Below are positions 16,301-23,796 of a DNA stretch of 64,000 nt, piece after piece (position 1 is the first letter of the stretch; each line of letters starts with the position of its first letter). This DNA is from Chromatiaceae bacterium (lineage in GTDB: Bacteria; Pseudomonadota; Gammaproteobacteria; Chromatiales; Chromatiaceae): NCBI GenBank assembly GCA_024235415.1, contig JACKML010000003.1, positions 1 through 64,000 of the forward strand. The letters are read 5' to 3'. Position numbers and translations under genes: made by a program. The notes under the pieces were generated by a model, which searched no databases, was not told where the DNA came from, and worked only from the letters and a program-made list of their open reading frames with translations.

Positions 16301-18724
16301 TCAGACATCAAGATTTTCTACAGTAAGCGCATTGCGTTCGATAAATTCGCGGCGCGGTTCCACCTGGTCGCCCATCAAGGTGGTAAAGATCTGATCTGAC
16401 CCGACCACATCCTCGATTTTCACCCGTAGCAGCCGTCGGCACGACGGATCCATCGTTGTCTCCCACAATTGACCCGGGTTCATCTCTCCAAGGCCCTTGT
16501 ATCGCTGGATGTGCTGTCCCCGCTTTGCCTCTTCCATCAGCCATTGCAACGCCTGTTCGAATGAAGCGATTGGTCTGCCTTTGTCACCCCGCCGAATCTC
16601 AGCGTCTTCAGCGAGCAAGCCGTCGAGGCTCTCACCCATGTCGGCAATCTTCTGGTAATCGGGACTGTGGAAGAAATCATTGGGCAGATGCTTCTGCGCA
16701 GCGATACCGTGCGTCCAATGCTCTATGACAATTCCGGCTGTCTGGCTCTCGTCTGCGTCGACAGAGGTGATCTGGTAATGATCCGAGGCGCCGGTGTCGG
16801 CATTGAGGCGACTTTGTAGTTCGTGCAACCAGGCGCTCCAACTACCCTCATTGGCCAGTAGTTCGTCTGTGACACGCGGCATATACAACATGTGCCGCAT
16901 CACACCGGGGTTGTAGCGTTTGGCGAGGCGCTGCTGAATCGCGCTCACGGTCACCATCTTGTTCGCCAGGTCTTCCAACGCTGGACCGGAAAGTGGCGGC
17001 GCGGACGCATTGACCAGCAGACTGGCGCCATCAAGGGCCGTGCGCAACAAATAGGCGCTGAGTTCGCTATCGTCCTTGAGATAGTTTTCCTGTTTGCCTT
17101 TTTTGACCTTGTATAGCGGCGGCTGCGCGATATAGATATGTCCACGCTCGATGAGTGCGGGCATCTGGCGGTAGAAGAACGTCAACAGCAGCGTCCGGAT
17201 GTGGGCACCGTCTACGTCGGCATCGGTCATGATGATAATGCGGTGATAGCGCAGTTTGTCGGGATCAAACTCTTCGCGTCCGATACCACATCCCAGCGCC
17301 GTAATCAGCGTACCGACTTCGGCAGAAGACAACATCTTGTCGAATCGAGCCTTCTCGACATTAAGGATCTTGCCTTTGAGCGGCAGAATCGCCTGCGTCC
17401 GTCTGTCCCTGCCCTGCTTCGCCGAACCGCCGGCGGAATCGCCCTCGACGAGATAGAGTTCAGAAAGCGCAGGGTCCTTTTCCTGGCAATCTGCCAGTTT
17501 TCCGGGCAGACCAGCAACATCGAGCACCCCTTTGCGACGTGTCATCTCACGTGCCTTGCGGGCCGCCTCTCTGGCGCGCGCGGCATCGATCATCTTACCG
17601 GCGATGGTCTTGGCATCCTGTGGATTCTCCGCCAGGAATTCCGATAGTTTCTCCACCAACAGGGCTTCGACGGCTGCCTTTACCTCGGACGATACGAGTT
17701 TGTCCTTGGTCTGCGATGAAAATTTCGGGTCGTGTACTTTCACTGAAAGCACGGCGGTCAAACCTTCGCGGGCATCATCTCCCGAAGTGGAGACCTTCTG
17801 TTTCTTGGCGAGGCCTTCCTGTTCGATGTAACCATTCAACGTTCTGGTCAGTGCGGCACGCATTCCAGCCAGGTGAGTGCCACCATCCCGTTGAGGGATA
17901 TTGTTGGTAAAACAAAAAATGCTTTCCTGGTAAGACTCGTTCCACTGCAGCGCCACTTCTACAGCAACATCATTTCGCTCGGCCGAGAAATAAAACACGT
18001 TGGTGTGCAACGGGGTTTTGTTTCTATTCAGGTGTTCAACAAAGGCGCGAATACCTCCCTCGTATTCGAAAATGTCTTCACGGTCGCCTCTTTCATCGCG
18101 CAGGTGGATGCGCACGCCGGAATTCAAAAAGGAGAGTTCGCGTAGGCGTTTTGCCAGAATATCGTAGTGAAACTCGGTATCGGTGAAGATCTTGGTACTC
18201 GGATAGAACCTTACCTGGGTACCGGTCTTGTCGCTTTCAGTGGTGGCCGCCAATGCGGTTTCCGGGACACCAAGGTTGTAGATCTGGTTGTACTGGTGGC
18301 CTTCGCGCCAGATGGTCAATTCCAGTTTTTCGGATAGGGCATTGACCACCGAAACACCAACGCCGTGAAGGCCGCCGGACACTTTGTATGAGTTGTCGTC
18401 AAATTTCCCACCGGCATGCAGTACCGTCATGATTACTTCGGCGGCCGAGACACCTTCTTCTTCGTGGATCCCCACGGGAATTCCCCGACCATCATCGCGC
18501 ACACTTACCGAGTTATCGGCGTGGATGATGACGCGGATTTCGTGGCAATAACCGGCGAGTGCTTCGTCGATAGCGTTATCAACGACTTCAAACACCATAT
18601 GGTGCAAACCAGTGCCGTCGTCGGTGTCGCCGATGTACATTCCAGGTCGTTTGCGGACTGCATCCAGTCCCTTCAGTACCTTGATCGATGACGTGTCGTA
18701 GATCGGCTTGTCGTTGTCTGTCAT
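16301..18724 (-). CDS. gyrB: DNA gyrase subunit B
   Basis: 807 residues, normal for gammaproteobacteria. Order: GHKL ATPase domain (~1-220, with DNAIDEALAG and GRGIPVG), transducer domain, TOPRIM domain with EGDSAGGSAKQGRDR (around 425) and metal-binding DADVDGAHI, then the long gammaproteobacterial insert (~560-735) and the tail QLWETTMDP. With GyrA it introduces negative supercoils using ATP. ATG 18724. It lies 59 bp after the recF stop, consistent with a dnaN-recF-gyrB transcription unit, although a terminator precedes recF. Confidence 0.98.
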   Translation of the reverse strand: MTDNDKPIYDTSSIKVLKGLDAVRKRPGMYIGDTDDGTGLHHMVFEVVDNAIDEALAGYCHEIRVIIHADNSVSVRDDGRGIPVGIHEEEGVSAAEVIMTVLHAGGKFDDNSYKVSGGLHGVGVSVVNALSEKLELTIWREGHQYNQIYNLGVPETALAATTESDKTGTQVRFYPSTKIFTDTEFHYDILAKRLRELSFLNSGVRIHLRDERGDREDIFEYEGGIRAFVEHLNRNKTPLHTNVFYFSAERNDVAVEVALQWNESYQESIFCFTNNIPQRDGGTHLAGMRAALTRTLNGYIEQEGLAKKQKVSTSGDDAREGLTAVLSVKVHDPKFSSQTKDKLVSSEVKAAVEALLVEKLSEFLAENPQDAKTIAGKMIDAARAREAARKAREMTRRKGVLDVAGLPGKLADCQEKDPALSELYLVEGDSAGGSAKQGRDRRTQAILPLKGKILNVEKARFDKMLSSAEVGTLITALGCGIGREEFDPDKLRYHRIIIMTDADVDGAHIRTLLLTFFYRQMPALIERGHIYIAQPPLYKVKKGKQENYLKDDSELSAYLLRTALDGASLLVNASAPPLSGPALEDLANKMVTVSAIQQRLAKRYNPGVMRHMLYMPRVTDELLANEGSWSAWLHELQSRLNADTGASDHYQITSVDADESQTAGIVIEHWTHGIAAQKHLPNDFFHSPDYQKIADMGESLDGLLAEDAEIRRGDKGRPIASFEQALQWLMEEAKRGQHIQRYKGLGEMNPGQLWETTMDPSCRRLLRVKIEDVVGSDQIFTTLMGDQVEPRREFIERNALTVENLDV

Positions 18725-18783
18725 GCGCGTGATGAGATCTGATGAAGTTGTATGAGTCGAGAGAGATTATACATGGATACCAA

Positions 18784-19851
18784 TCACTTAAGGACGCCGT
18801 GTTCCACGTGGAACGTCCGGGTGTCAGCAGGGTCCACGCGTAATGCGGTATCGTCGATCTTTGTGAGAAATGCCTGCGTTCCTCGCTCCAACAACGATCG
18901 AAGCACCCTGCTACGGTTCATTTCATCAAGCTCCGCCGCCAGATCGTCGACCAAAAGGATCGGTGAAGATTGCGTTTTCGTTCGGCTGACATCGAGTAAC
19001 GCAATGTTCAGTGCCAGCAAAAGCATTTTTTGTTGTCCTCTGGACAGCTTTTTCTCTACTGGTATCCCGTCAGAAAACAGCGCAAGTTCGGCTCGGTGAG
19101 GACCTATTCCGGTAAACCCCATTTTCAAATCGATCGCAATCTTACTCTTCAGTAACGCCGACAAGGGCTTATCTGTGTTCCATCCCGATCGATACCGGTA
19201 TGAAAAATCGAAATCCTGGGACCACTCCGAAAGAAGTGAAATGACACCCGGCATAAGCTTTTCTACAAACCGCGAGCGGGCTTCATTCACCTGTTCGGAA
19301 GCCAACTGCAGGGGCTTATCCCAGATACTGGCCATCTCCGCATCACCGCTGCGGAGGGCGGCGTTCCGCTGCCTCAGTACTCTTTGCAGCTCGGAGACGG
19401 TGTGTAGGTAAGAATGTTCCACGTGGAACAACCCCATATCGAGGAATCGTCGTCGAACGTCTGGTCCATGTTCCAAGAAAACCTGCGGCTGCGATCCGAC
19501 CCATTGCACCGGCAATGCCTCCGCCAGGTCCGATCGCTTGTTGAGATCATTACCATCCATACGGCAGACTATCGCCGACTTTTCTCTGCGCAGCCCCAGA
19601 ATACTCGCCCGCGCGCCATTGCCCCTGTCGATATGAACAACCACCGTCGCACTGTCTGCGCCATTCCGAATCAGCGGACCTGACTCTGCGTGCCGGAAAC
19701 TTCTCCCTCGACCAGCGAGGTAGATACCTTCGAGCACCGACGTCTTGCCAGCACCGTTGGCACCAACAATGAAATTGATCGCCCGGCCGGGTTCCAGCAC
19801 AAGTTCCCGCAACGCGCGAAGATTCGATATTTCAAGGCGCACTATCTTCAA
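18784..19851 (-). CDS. recF: DNA replication and repair protein RecF
   Basis: 355 residues, from TTG 19851, where the family-like N-terminus (KIVRLEISNLRAL) starts; GTG 19863 is possible and no longer in-frame extension looks like RecF. SMC-like ATPase: Walker A GANGAGKTS near 30-38, Walker B LLVDDLAAELD near the C-terminus. It loads RecA on gapped DNA with RecOR. Two parS sites lie inside the gene, and both encode the same pentapeptide FHVEH (about residues 141-145, and near the last ten residues), showing that the DNA sites shape the protein. Confidence 0.93.
   Translation of the reverse strand: MKIVRLEISNLRALRELVLEPGRAINFIVGANGAGKTSVLEGIYLAGRGRSFRHAESGPLIRNGADSATVVVHIDRGNGARASILGLRREKSAIVCRMDGNDLNKRSDLAEALPVQWVGSQPQVFLEHGPDVRRRFLDMGLFHVEHSYLHTVSELQRVLRQRNAALRSGDAEMASIWDKPLQLASEQVNEARSRFVEKLMPGVISLLSEWSQDFDFSYRYRSGWNTDKPLSALLKSKIAIDLKMGFTGIGPHRAELALFSDGIPVEKKLSRGQQKMLLLALNIALLDVSRTKTQSSPILLVDDLAAELDEMNRSRVLRSLLERGTQAFLTKIDDTALRVDPADTRTFHVEHGVLK
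18800..18815. promoter_or_regulatory. parS site (centromere-like), one mismatch
   Basis: TGTTCCACGTGGAACG, within the last codons of recF. It differs only at the last base from the palindrome at 19415 and matches the parS variant known in Pseudomonas. It would be bound by ParB, encoded at 38.3 kb, for origin segregation. Confidence 0.85.
19415..19430. promoter_or_regulatory. parS site, perfect palindrome
   Basis: TGTTCCACGTGGAACA, a perfect 16-bp palindrome inside the recF coding region, 615 bp from the other copy. I found no further good match to it in the window among the CACGTG sequences inspected. Confidence 0.92.
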
Positions 19852-19888
19852 CTTACTGCACACCCAGTTCGCAACATCAGTCCTCAAT

Positions 19889-19916
19889 AAAAAAGGGCCG
19901 TAACCGGCCCCTTTTT
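19889..19916 (-). terminator. bidirectional intrinsic terminator between dnaN and recF
   Basis: Stem GGGCCG/CGGCCC (19895-19900 and 19905-19910) with loop TAAC. It is flanked by TTTTTT on the minus strand and CTTTTT on the plus strand. It lies 46 bp after the dnaN stop and about 40 bp before the recF start, so it could end or attenuate dnaA-dnaN transcription before recF. Confidence 0.8.
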
Positions 19917-19961
19917 CCCTTACACGTTTCCAAGCGTAAACCGGCCACCACCTCTGCCAAT

Positions 19962-21062
19962 TCAGAGCCTCATCGGCATGACAACGTATCGACACTCATT
20001 CGATTCCTTCCTAGATAGCAGACTACTGGAATTCGAATCGATCACAGCAATCTGTACTTCTTCACCATCCAGAACACCCAATACGTCCAGCAGGTAGCCG
20101 ACGTTGAACCCTATGGTCATTTCCGGACCATCGTAGTCGACTTCGATTTCTTCTTCCGCTTCATCTTGTTCCGGGTTGTGAGCCTGCAGATGCAGTAGCC
20201 CTTTACCAAGCCGAAAACGAATCCCACGGTATTTTTCGTTGGACAGAATTGCGGTACGCGCCAGCGCTTGGCGCAGTCCGTCCTTGTCTGCCGACATCAG
20301 TGATGTCTTACCGCTCGGCATCACCCTTTCGTAATCCGGAAAACGACCGTCGATCAGCTTGGTCGTAAAACTGCTGTGTTCCAGTTGGACCCGCAAGTGG
20401 CTGTTGCTGATCTCGAACTGGGCCAGGGCCTCACTGTCGTCCAGCAGGCGCCCAAGTTCGATCACCGCTTTCCTTGGAAGAATCACCTGAATATCCATCC
20501 CGGTCTGACCCTCGAACACGGCATCGCAAAGCGCAAGGCGGTGTCCATCCGTCGCTACGGAACGAACTCTCCCCGGCCTTATCTCCAGCAACAAACCGTT
20601 CAGGTAGTAACGTACATCCTGTTGCGCCATTGCGAACTGGGTCTTTTCAATCAGCCGCTTCATGACCCGAACTGGGAGACTGAACCGGTCGCTGGCGGTA
20701 GCGGGTTCAATCGACGGGTAATCCTGTGCCGGCAACATCCCCAAGGTGTATCGCCCCCTTCCGGATCGAAGTACCGCTTTGTCGCCTTCTACCTCCAGCG
20801 TCATCGCCGCACCATCCGGCAGCGCTTTGACAATATCCATCAACTTACGCGCGGGGACAGTGAATTCAGCTTCGCCGTTCGCTTCCACCGTCGCCTGAGT
20901 GCGTAACTCCACCTCGAGGTCGGTTGCGGTCAAGGACAGGCTGTTGTCCTTAATGCCGATCAGCACGTTTGCCAGGATGGGTAGCGTTTGCCGTCGTTCC
21001 ACTACACCAACGATTTGCTGCAGTGGCCTAAGCAAATCATCCCGGTTTGCACTGATTTTCAT
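19962..21062 (-). CDS. dnaN: DNA polymerase III beta sliding clamp
   Basis: 366 residues, standard length, ATG 21062 with GGAGAA at 9 nt. Three repeated clamp domains of about 120 residues form the processivity ring around DNA for Pol III and other polymerases. Family landmarks include MKISANRDDLLRPLQQIVGVVERRQTLPIL in the first 30 residues, PAQDYPSIE at about 110, and the hydrophobic C-terminus YVVMPMRL that closes the peptide-binding pocket. Separated from dnaA by 231 bp that include an AT-rich tract and a DnaA box. Confidence 0.98.
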   Translation of the reverse strand: MKISANRDDLLRPLQQIVGVVERRQTLPILANVLIGIKDNSLSLTATDLEVELRTQATVEANGEAEFTVPARKLMDIVKALPDGAAMTLEVEGDKAVLRSGRGRYTLGMLPAQDYPSIEPATASDRFSLPVRVMKRLIEKTQFAMAQQDVRYYLNGLLLEIRPGRVRSVATDGHRLALCDAVFEGQTGMDIQVILPRKAVIELGRLLDDSEALAQFEISNSHLRVQLEHSSFTTKLIDGRFPDYERVMPSGKTSLMSADKDGLRQALARTAILSNEKYRGIRFRLGKGLLHLQAHNPEQDEAEEEIEVDYDGPEMTIGFNVGYLLDVLGVLDGEEVQIAVIDSNSSSLLSRKESNECRYVVMPMRL

Positions 21063-21293
21063 GCTGCTTGTTCTCCGGTATCTAAGTAATTAAAGATCTT
21101 TTATTTAAAAATTATTATTGTTATTAGGCTTGGCCTGGTTTGTGAGTAAAACTTATTTCTCTAGTTATCTTAGTCACTTAACTCAAAAAAACGGGCCGAA
21201 ACTGTAGCGGCTAAACGCTTGGAACCCTGTATGCGATTTGTGGATAACTGCTGCTCGTCAGCGGGGTGCTTTTTTCCGCACCGGTCAAACACA
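21063..21293. other. dnaA-dnaN intergenic region: AT-rich tract and DnaA box
   Basis: 231 bp without a gene. Bases ~21080-21190 are very AT-rich for this genome, with long runs such as TTTTATTTAAAAATTATTATTG, the profile of a DNA-unwinding element. A perfect DnaA box (TTATCCACA on the minus strand) lies at 21247-21239. Only one perfect box was found here, so it could be part of the origin, a dnaN promoter region, or both. Confidence 0.55.
21239..21247 (-). promoter_or_regulatory. DnaA box
   Basis: Perfect TTATCCACA read on the minus strand, 47 bp beyond the dnaA stop codon and next to the AT-rich tract. Confidence 0.7.
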
Positions 21294-22664
21294 TCAATTA
21301 CTCAGGGTTCTCAACAGGTTGTTGTAGTCCTCGGCAACACGTTGATCGCTGTCGCGCAATTCTGCGATTTTTCGCGTTGCGTACAGCACAGTCGTATGGT
21401 CCCTGCCACCAAAAGCCTGGCCGATCTCCGGCAGGCTGTGGTTCGTCAGTTCTTTCGACAGCGTCATCGCCACCTGCCGCGGCCGTGCGATTGTTCGGCT
21501 GCGTTTTCCAGACAATAGATCAGACGTTCTGATCTTGTAATACTCTGCGACGGTCCGCTGGATATTGTCCATCGTGACCATTTTGTCTTGTGCCGCAATC
21601 AGGTCCCGCAACGCCTCTTTGGCGAAATCCATCGTTATCGGTCTGCCGGTGAAATGCGAATTGGCTACGATTCGCCGCAAGGCCCCCTCGAGTTCCCGAA
21701 TATTTGAACGGACTCTTTTGCCGATAAAAAACGCTACCTCGTTCGGCAGTTCGACGCCGAACAGCTGTTGCCCCTTGCTCATCAGGATAGCGACACGGGT
21801 CTCCAGATCAGGAGGTTCCACTGCTACCGTCAATCCCCAGCCGAATCTCGACTTCAGTCGATCTTCAAGTCCATCGACCTCCTTGGGAAACCGGTCACTG
21901 GTGAGAATGATCTGCTGTTGCGATTCAAACAGCGCATTGAAGGTATGAAAGAATTCCTCCTGCGACCGCTCTTTGCCGGCAAAGAACTGCACATCGTCTA
22001 TCAGTAAGGCGTTTACGGTGCGCATCTTCCTCTTGAATTCGTCGATCGTACCGTGTTGCAGGGCCTTCACCATTTCTGCGACAAAACCCTCGGAGTGCAT
22101 GTAAAGGACCTGCGCGTTCGGGTTGTTCTGGCGGATACGGTTACCGACCGCATGCATAAGGTGGGTCTTACCCAAACCCACGCCGCCATAAATGAAAAGC
22201 GGGTTGTAGACACGACCGGGGTTGTCGCCAATCTGCATCCCGGCGGCGCGCGCAAGCTGGTTGGATTTGCCTTCGACGAAACTGTCAAAAGTGAAATCGG
22301 GGTTGGTACTGGAGCGCACTGGCGCCAACGGTCTGGTGTTTTCCTGCAGACTGCTATCGGAGACCGGTGTGGCGGCCGAGCGTGTTGGTGTGCCCGGTCC
22401 CTGAGCGCGCGGTGCACTGCCGATCTCAAGGCTGATTGAAACAGACTGGGCGTAGCCCAACTCGTCGACGTAACTTTTTAGTCGATCCAGGTAGTTTTTC
22501 TTGACCCAGTCAAGGACGAAGGCGTTAGGCGCCATCAGCCGCAGGCGATGGTCTTCCTGTATGCAATGCAGCGGGCGAATCCAGGTGTTGAACTGTTGAT
22601 TGGGTATCTCGCTACCCAGCCTGTCCAGGCAATGTTGCCAAAGGTCAGTGGTTGTAATGTCCAA
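21294..22664 (-). CDS. dnaA: chromosomal replication initiator DnaA
   Basis: 456 residues from TTG 22664, which follows AGGGG at 8 nt and places family-like sequence (DITTTDLWQHCLDRL) at the N-terminus. In-frame ATGs at 22718 and 22706 would add 14-18 residues unlike other DnaA proteins. Domain I ~1-85, linker ~86-125, AAA+ domain III with Walker A GGVGLGKTHL and sensor region around QFFAGKERSQ, and domain IV with the DNA-binding signature GGRDHTTVLYA. It binds DnaA boxes and opens the origin; three boxed regions lie within 7 kb. Confidence 0.97.
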   Translation of the reverse strand: MDITTTDLWQHCLDRLGSEIPNQQFNTWIRPLHCIQEDHRLRLMAPNAFVLDWVKKNYLDRLKSYVDELGYAQSVSISLEIGSAPRAQGPGTPTRSAATPVSDSSLQENTRPLAPVRSSTNPDFTFDSFVEGKSNQLARAAGMQIGDNPGRVYNPLFIYGGVGLGKTHLMHAVGNRIRQNNPNAQVLYMHSEGFVAEMVKALQHGTIDEFKRKMRTVNALLIDDVQFFAGKERSQEEFFHTFNALFESQQQIILTSDRFPKEVDGLEDRLKSRFGWGLTVAVEPPDLETRVAILMSKGQQLFGVELPNEVAFFIGKRVRSNIRELEGALRRIVANSHFTGRPITMDFAKEALRDLIAAQDKMVTMDNIQRTVAEYYKIRTSDLLSGKRSRTIARPRQVAMTLSKELTNHSLPEIGQAFGGRDHTTVLYATRKIAELRDSDQRVAEDYNNLLRTLSN

Positions 22665-22911
22665 AAAAGGGCCCCTGGACCACGCTTTCCAAAAAAGCGC
22701 AGCCATTAAGTGGTTCAACTTCTATATAACTCGATGAAACGCTGACGCGCTGTCGACTCGGATTCCCCGGACATCACAACGTATCTCCGAAAAGCGGGAT
22801 ACCTGCAGTGACTGCCTTGTTTGCTTCTTAGCTCTTCGGCCAGACTCGAGGTCTATTGTGCAAATCATTCGGTCGCCAGCGACCACGTGAGTCTACCCTT
22901 TCCCTGCGTAC

Positions 22912-22920
22912 TTATCCACA
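22912..22920 (+). promoter_or_regulatory. DnaA box
   Basis: Perfect TTATCCACA in the dnaA-rpmH intergenic region, about 250 bp upstream of either start codon; suited to origin function or dnaA autoregulation. Confidence 0.75.
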
Positions 22921-22949
22921 GGCTGACGAACGAAATCATCTCTAACTAC

Positions 22950-22987
22950 TGATACTTAAAACGTAAGTGAGCAACCACTTCGTATCA
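22950..22987. repeat. nested inverted repeat next to the DnaA box
   Basis: Outer arms TGATAC (22950-22955) and GTATCA (22982-22987), inner arms AAGTG (22965-22969) and CACTT (22976-22980), with ACG/CGT pairs between them. The arms are asymmetric, so a single perfect stem does not form. Possible binding site for an origin regulator. Confidence 0.45.
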
Positions 22988-23042
22988 AAAAGCCCGTGCC
23001 GAACAGTTGGCGTTTTTAACCTCTTCAAGGATGGGAAAGGCA

Positions 23043-23070
23043 TTGACGTGGCTCACGATATCCTTTAAAT
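23043..23070 (+). promoter_or_regulatory. candidate sigma-70 promoter of rpmH-rnpA
   Basis: TTGACG, 16-bp spacer, TTAAAT, ending 91 bp before the rpmH start codon. The -35 box matches five of six bases and the -10 box four of six. Confidence 0.45.
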
Positions 23071-23161
23071 TTCCGCCCCCTCCATAGCCGCGGTTTTTTC
23101 GCCGACTGGTGCTATGTAGAGAACAAACCCCAACCAGACGAATTTAATCGGAATCACGGTC

Positions 23162-23296
23162 ATGAAACGTACGTTCCAGCCCAGCCGCATCAAGCGTGCC
23201 CGTACCCACGGCTTTCGCGCCCGCATGGCCACGCGTGGAGGCCGTAAAGTACTCAACGCCAGACGTGCGAAAGGTCGTGCCCGCCTGATCCCCTGA
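23162..23296 (+). CDS. rpmH: 50S ribosomal protein L34
   Basis: 44 residues, the usual L34 size, beginning MKRTFQPSRIKRARTHGF and ending ARLIP. Extremely basic, and near-identical to other bacterial L34 proteins throughout (RMATRGGRKVLNARRAKGR). It is a component of the large ribosomal subunit near the exit tunnel region. First gene of the rightward rpmH-rnpA-yidC cluster, and its coding end borders the open rnpA frame. The upstream 130 bp contain a candidate promoter. Confidence 0.97.
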   Translation: MKRTFQPSRIKRARTHGFRARMATRGGRKVLNARRAKGRARLIP

Positions 23297-23322
23297 TTTT
23301 TCACCGGATCAGGTTCGCACCC

Positions 23323-23697
23323 ATTACCGACAACAGGTTTCCGAGAACAGCCCGTATTCTGGTGTCTGTCGATTTCCAGCGCGTCTTCGCGAAACCACAA
23401 AGGTCGGCCGATACCTACTTTACCGTGTTGGCCGCAAAGCGGCCCGCGGGCTCAGCGAGACTGGGCCTGGCGATATCACGCAAGCAGGCCCGTCGGGCAG
23501 TCGACAGAAATCGTCTGAAGCGTCTGATCAGAGACGTGTTTCGTCGCAATCACAGCGTTCTGAATGGCAGTGATTTCGTGGTAATGGCGCGCAGCGATGC
23601 GGTCGTTGCAGACAACGCGACATTGCATGCCTCCCTCGTCCGCCATTTCAGGCGTTTTTCGTCTTCGTCGAAGATCGTTGCACAACCAGACAACTGA
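23323..23697 (+). CDS. rnpA: ribonuclease P protein component, non-canonical start likely
   Basis: Basic protein that binds the RNase P RNA for tRNA 5' maturation. The signature RAVDRNRLKRLIRDVFR is clear. Homology at the N-terminus (RFPRTARILVSVDFQRVF, matching the FPRxLRLL...FxxVF start of the family) is encoded upstream of the first canonical start, GTG 23362. The frame is open from 23248, yet no ATG, GTG or TTG occurs before 23362. ATT 23323 gives the usual length (124 residues, MTDNRFPR-like). CTG 23293 (overlapping the rpmH stop), ATT 23296 and ATC 23308 are alternatives. If GTG 23362 is used, the protein (111 aa) lacks about 13 N-terminal residues of the family. Confidence 0.85.
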   Translation: MTDNRFPRTARILVSVDFQRVFAKPQRSADTYFTVLAAKRPAGSARLGLAISRKQARRAVDRNRLKRLIRDVFRRNHSVLNGSDFVVMARSDAVVADNATLHASLVRHFRRFSSSSKIVAQPDN

Positions 23698-23796
23698 ACC
23701 GCGCATCAGGCCTCAGGTTGCGGTGCGCATTTGACCCATAAGCGTTAAACTGCCGCCCTTTGCGCCGTCATCGCTGCCCGGATTCAAGCATTTCCT

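Larger units (their letters stand above)
22665..23161. other. dnaA-rpmH divergent intergenic region, candidate oriC
   Basis: About 500 bp without a gene, between divergent dnaA and rpmH, the place of oriC in Pseudomonas and many relatives. Seen here: one perfect DnaA box (22912-22920), an inverted repeat 30 bp beyond it (22950-22987), and a sigma-70-like promoter near rpmH (23043-23070). On the dnaA side, TTATATAG (minus strand, 22722-22729) could be a -10 element. No cluster of perfect DnaA boxes was found, which is unusual for an oriC. Confidence 0.55.
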
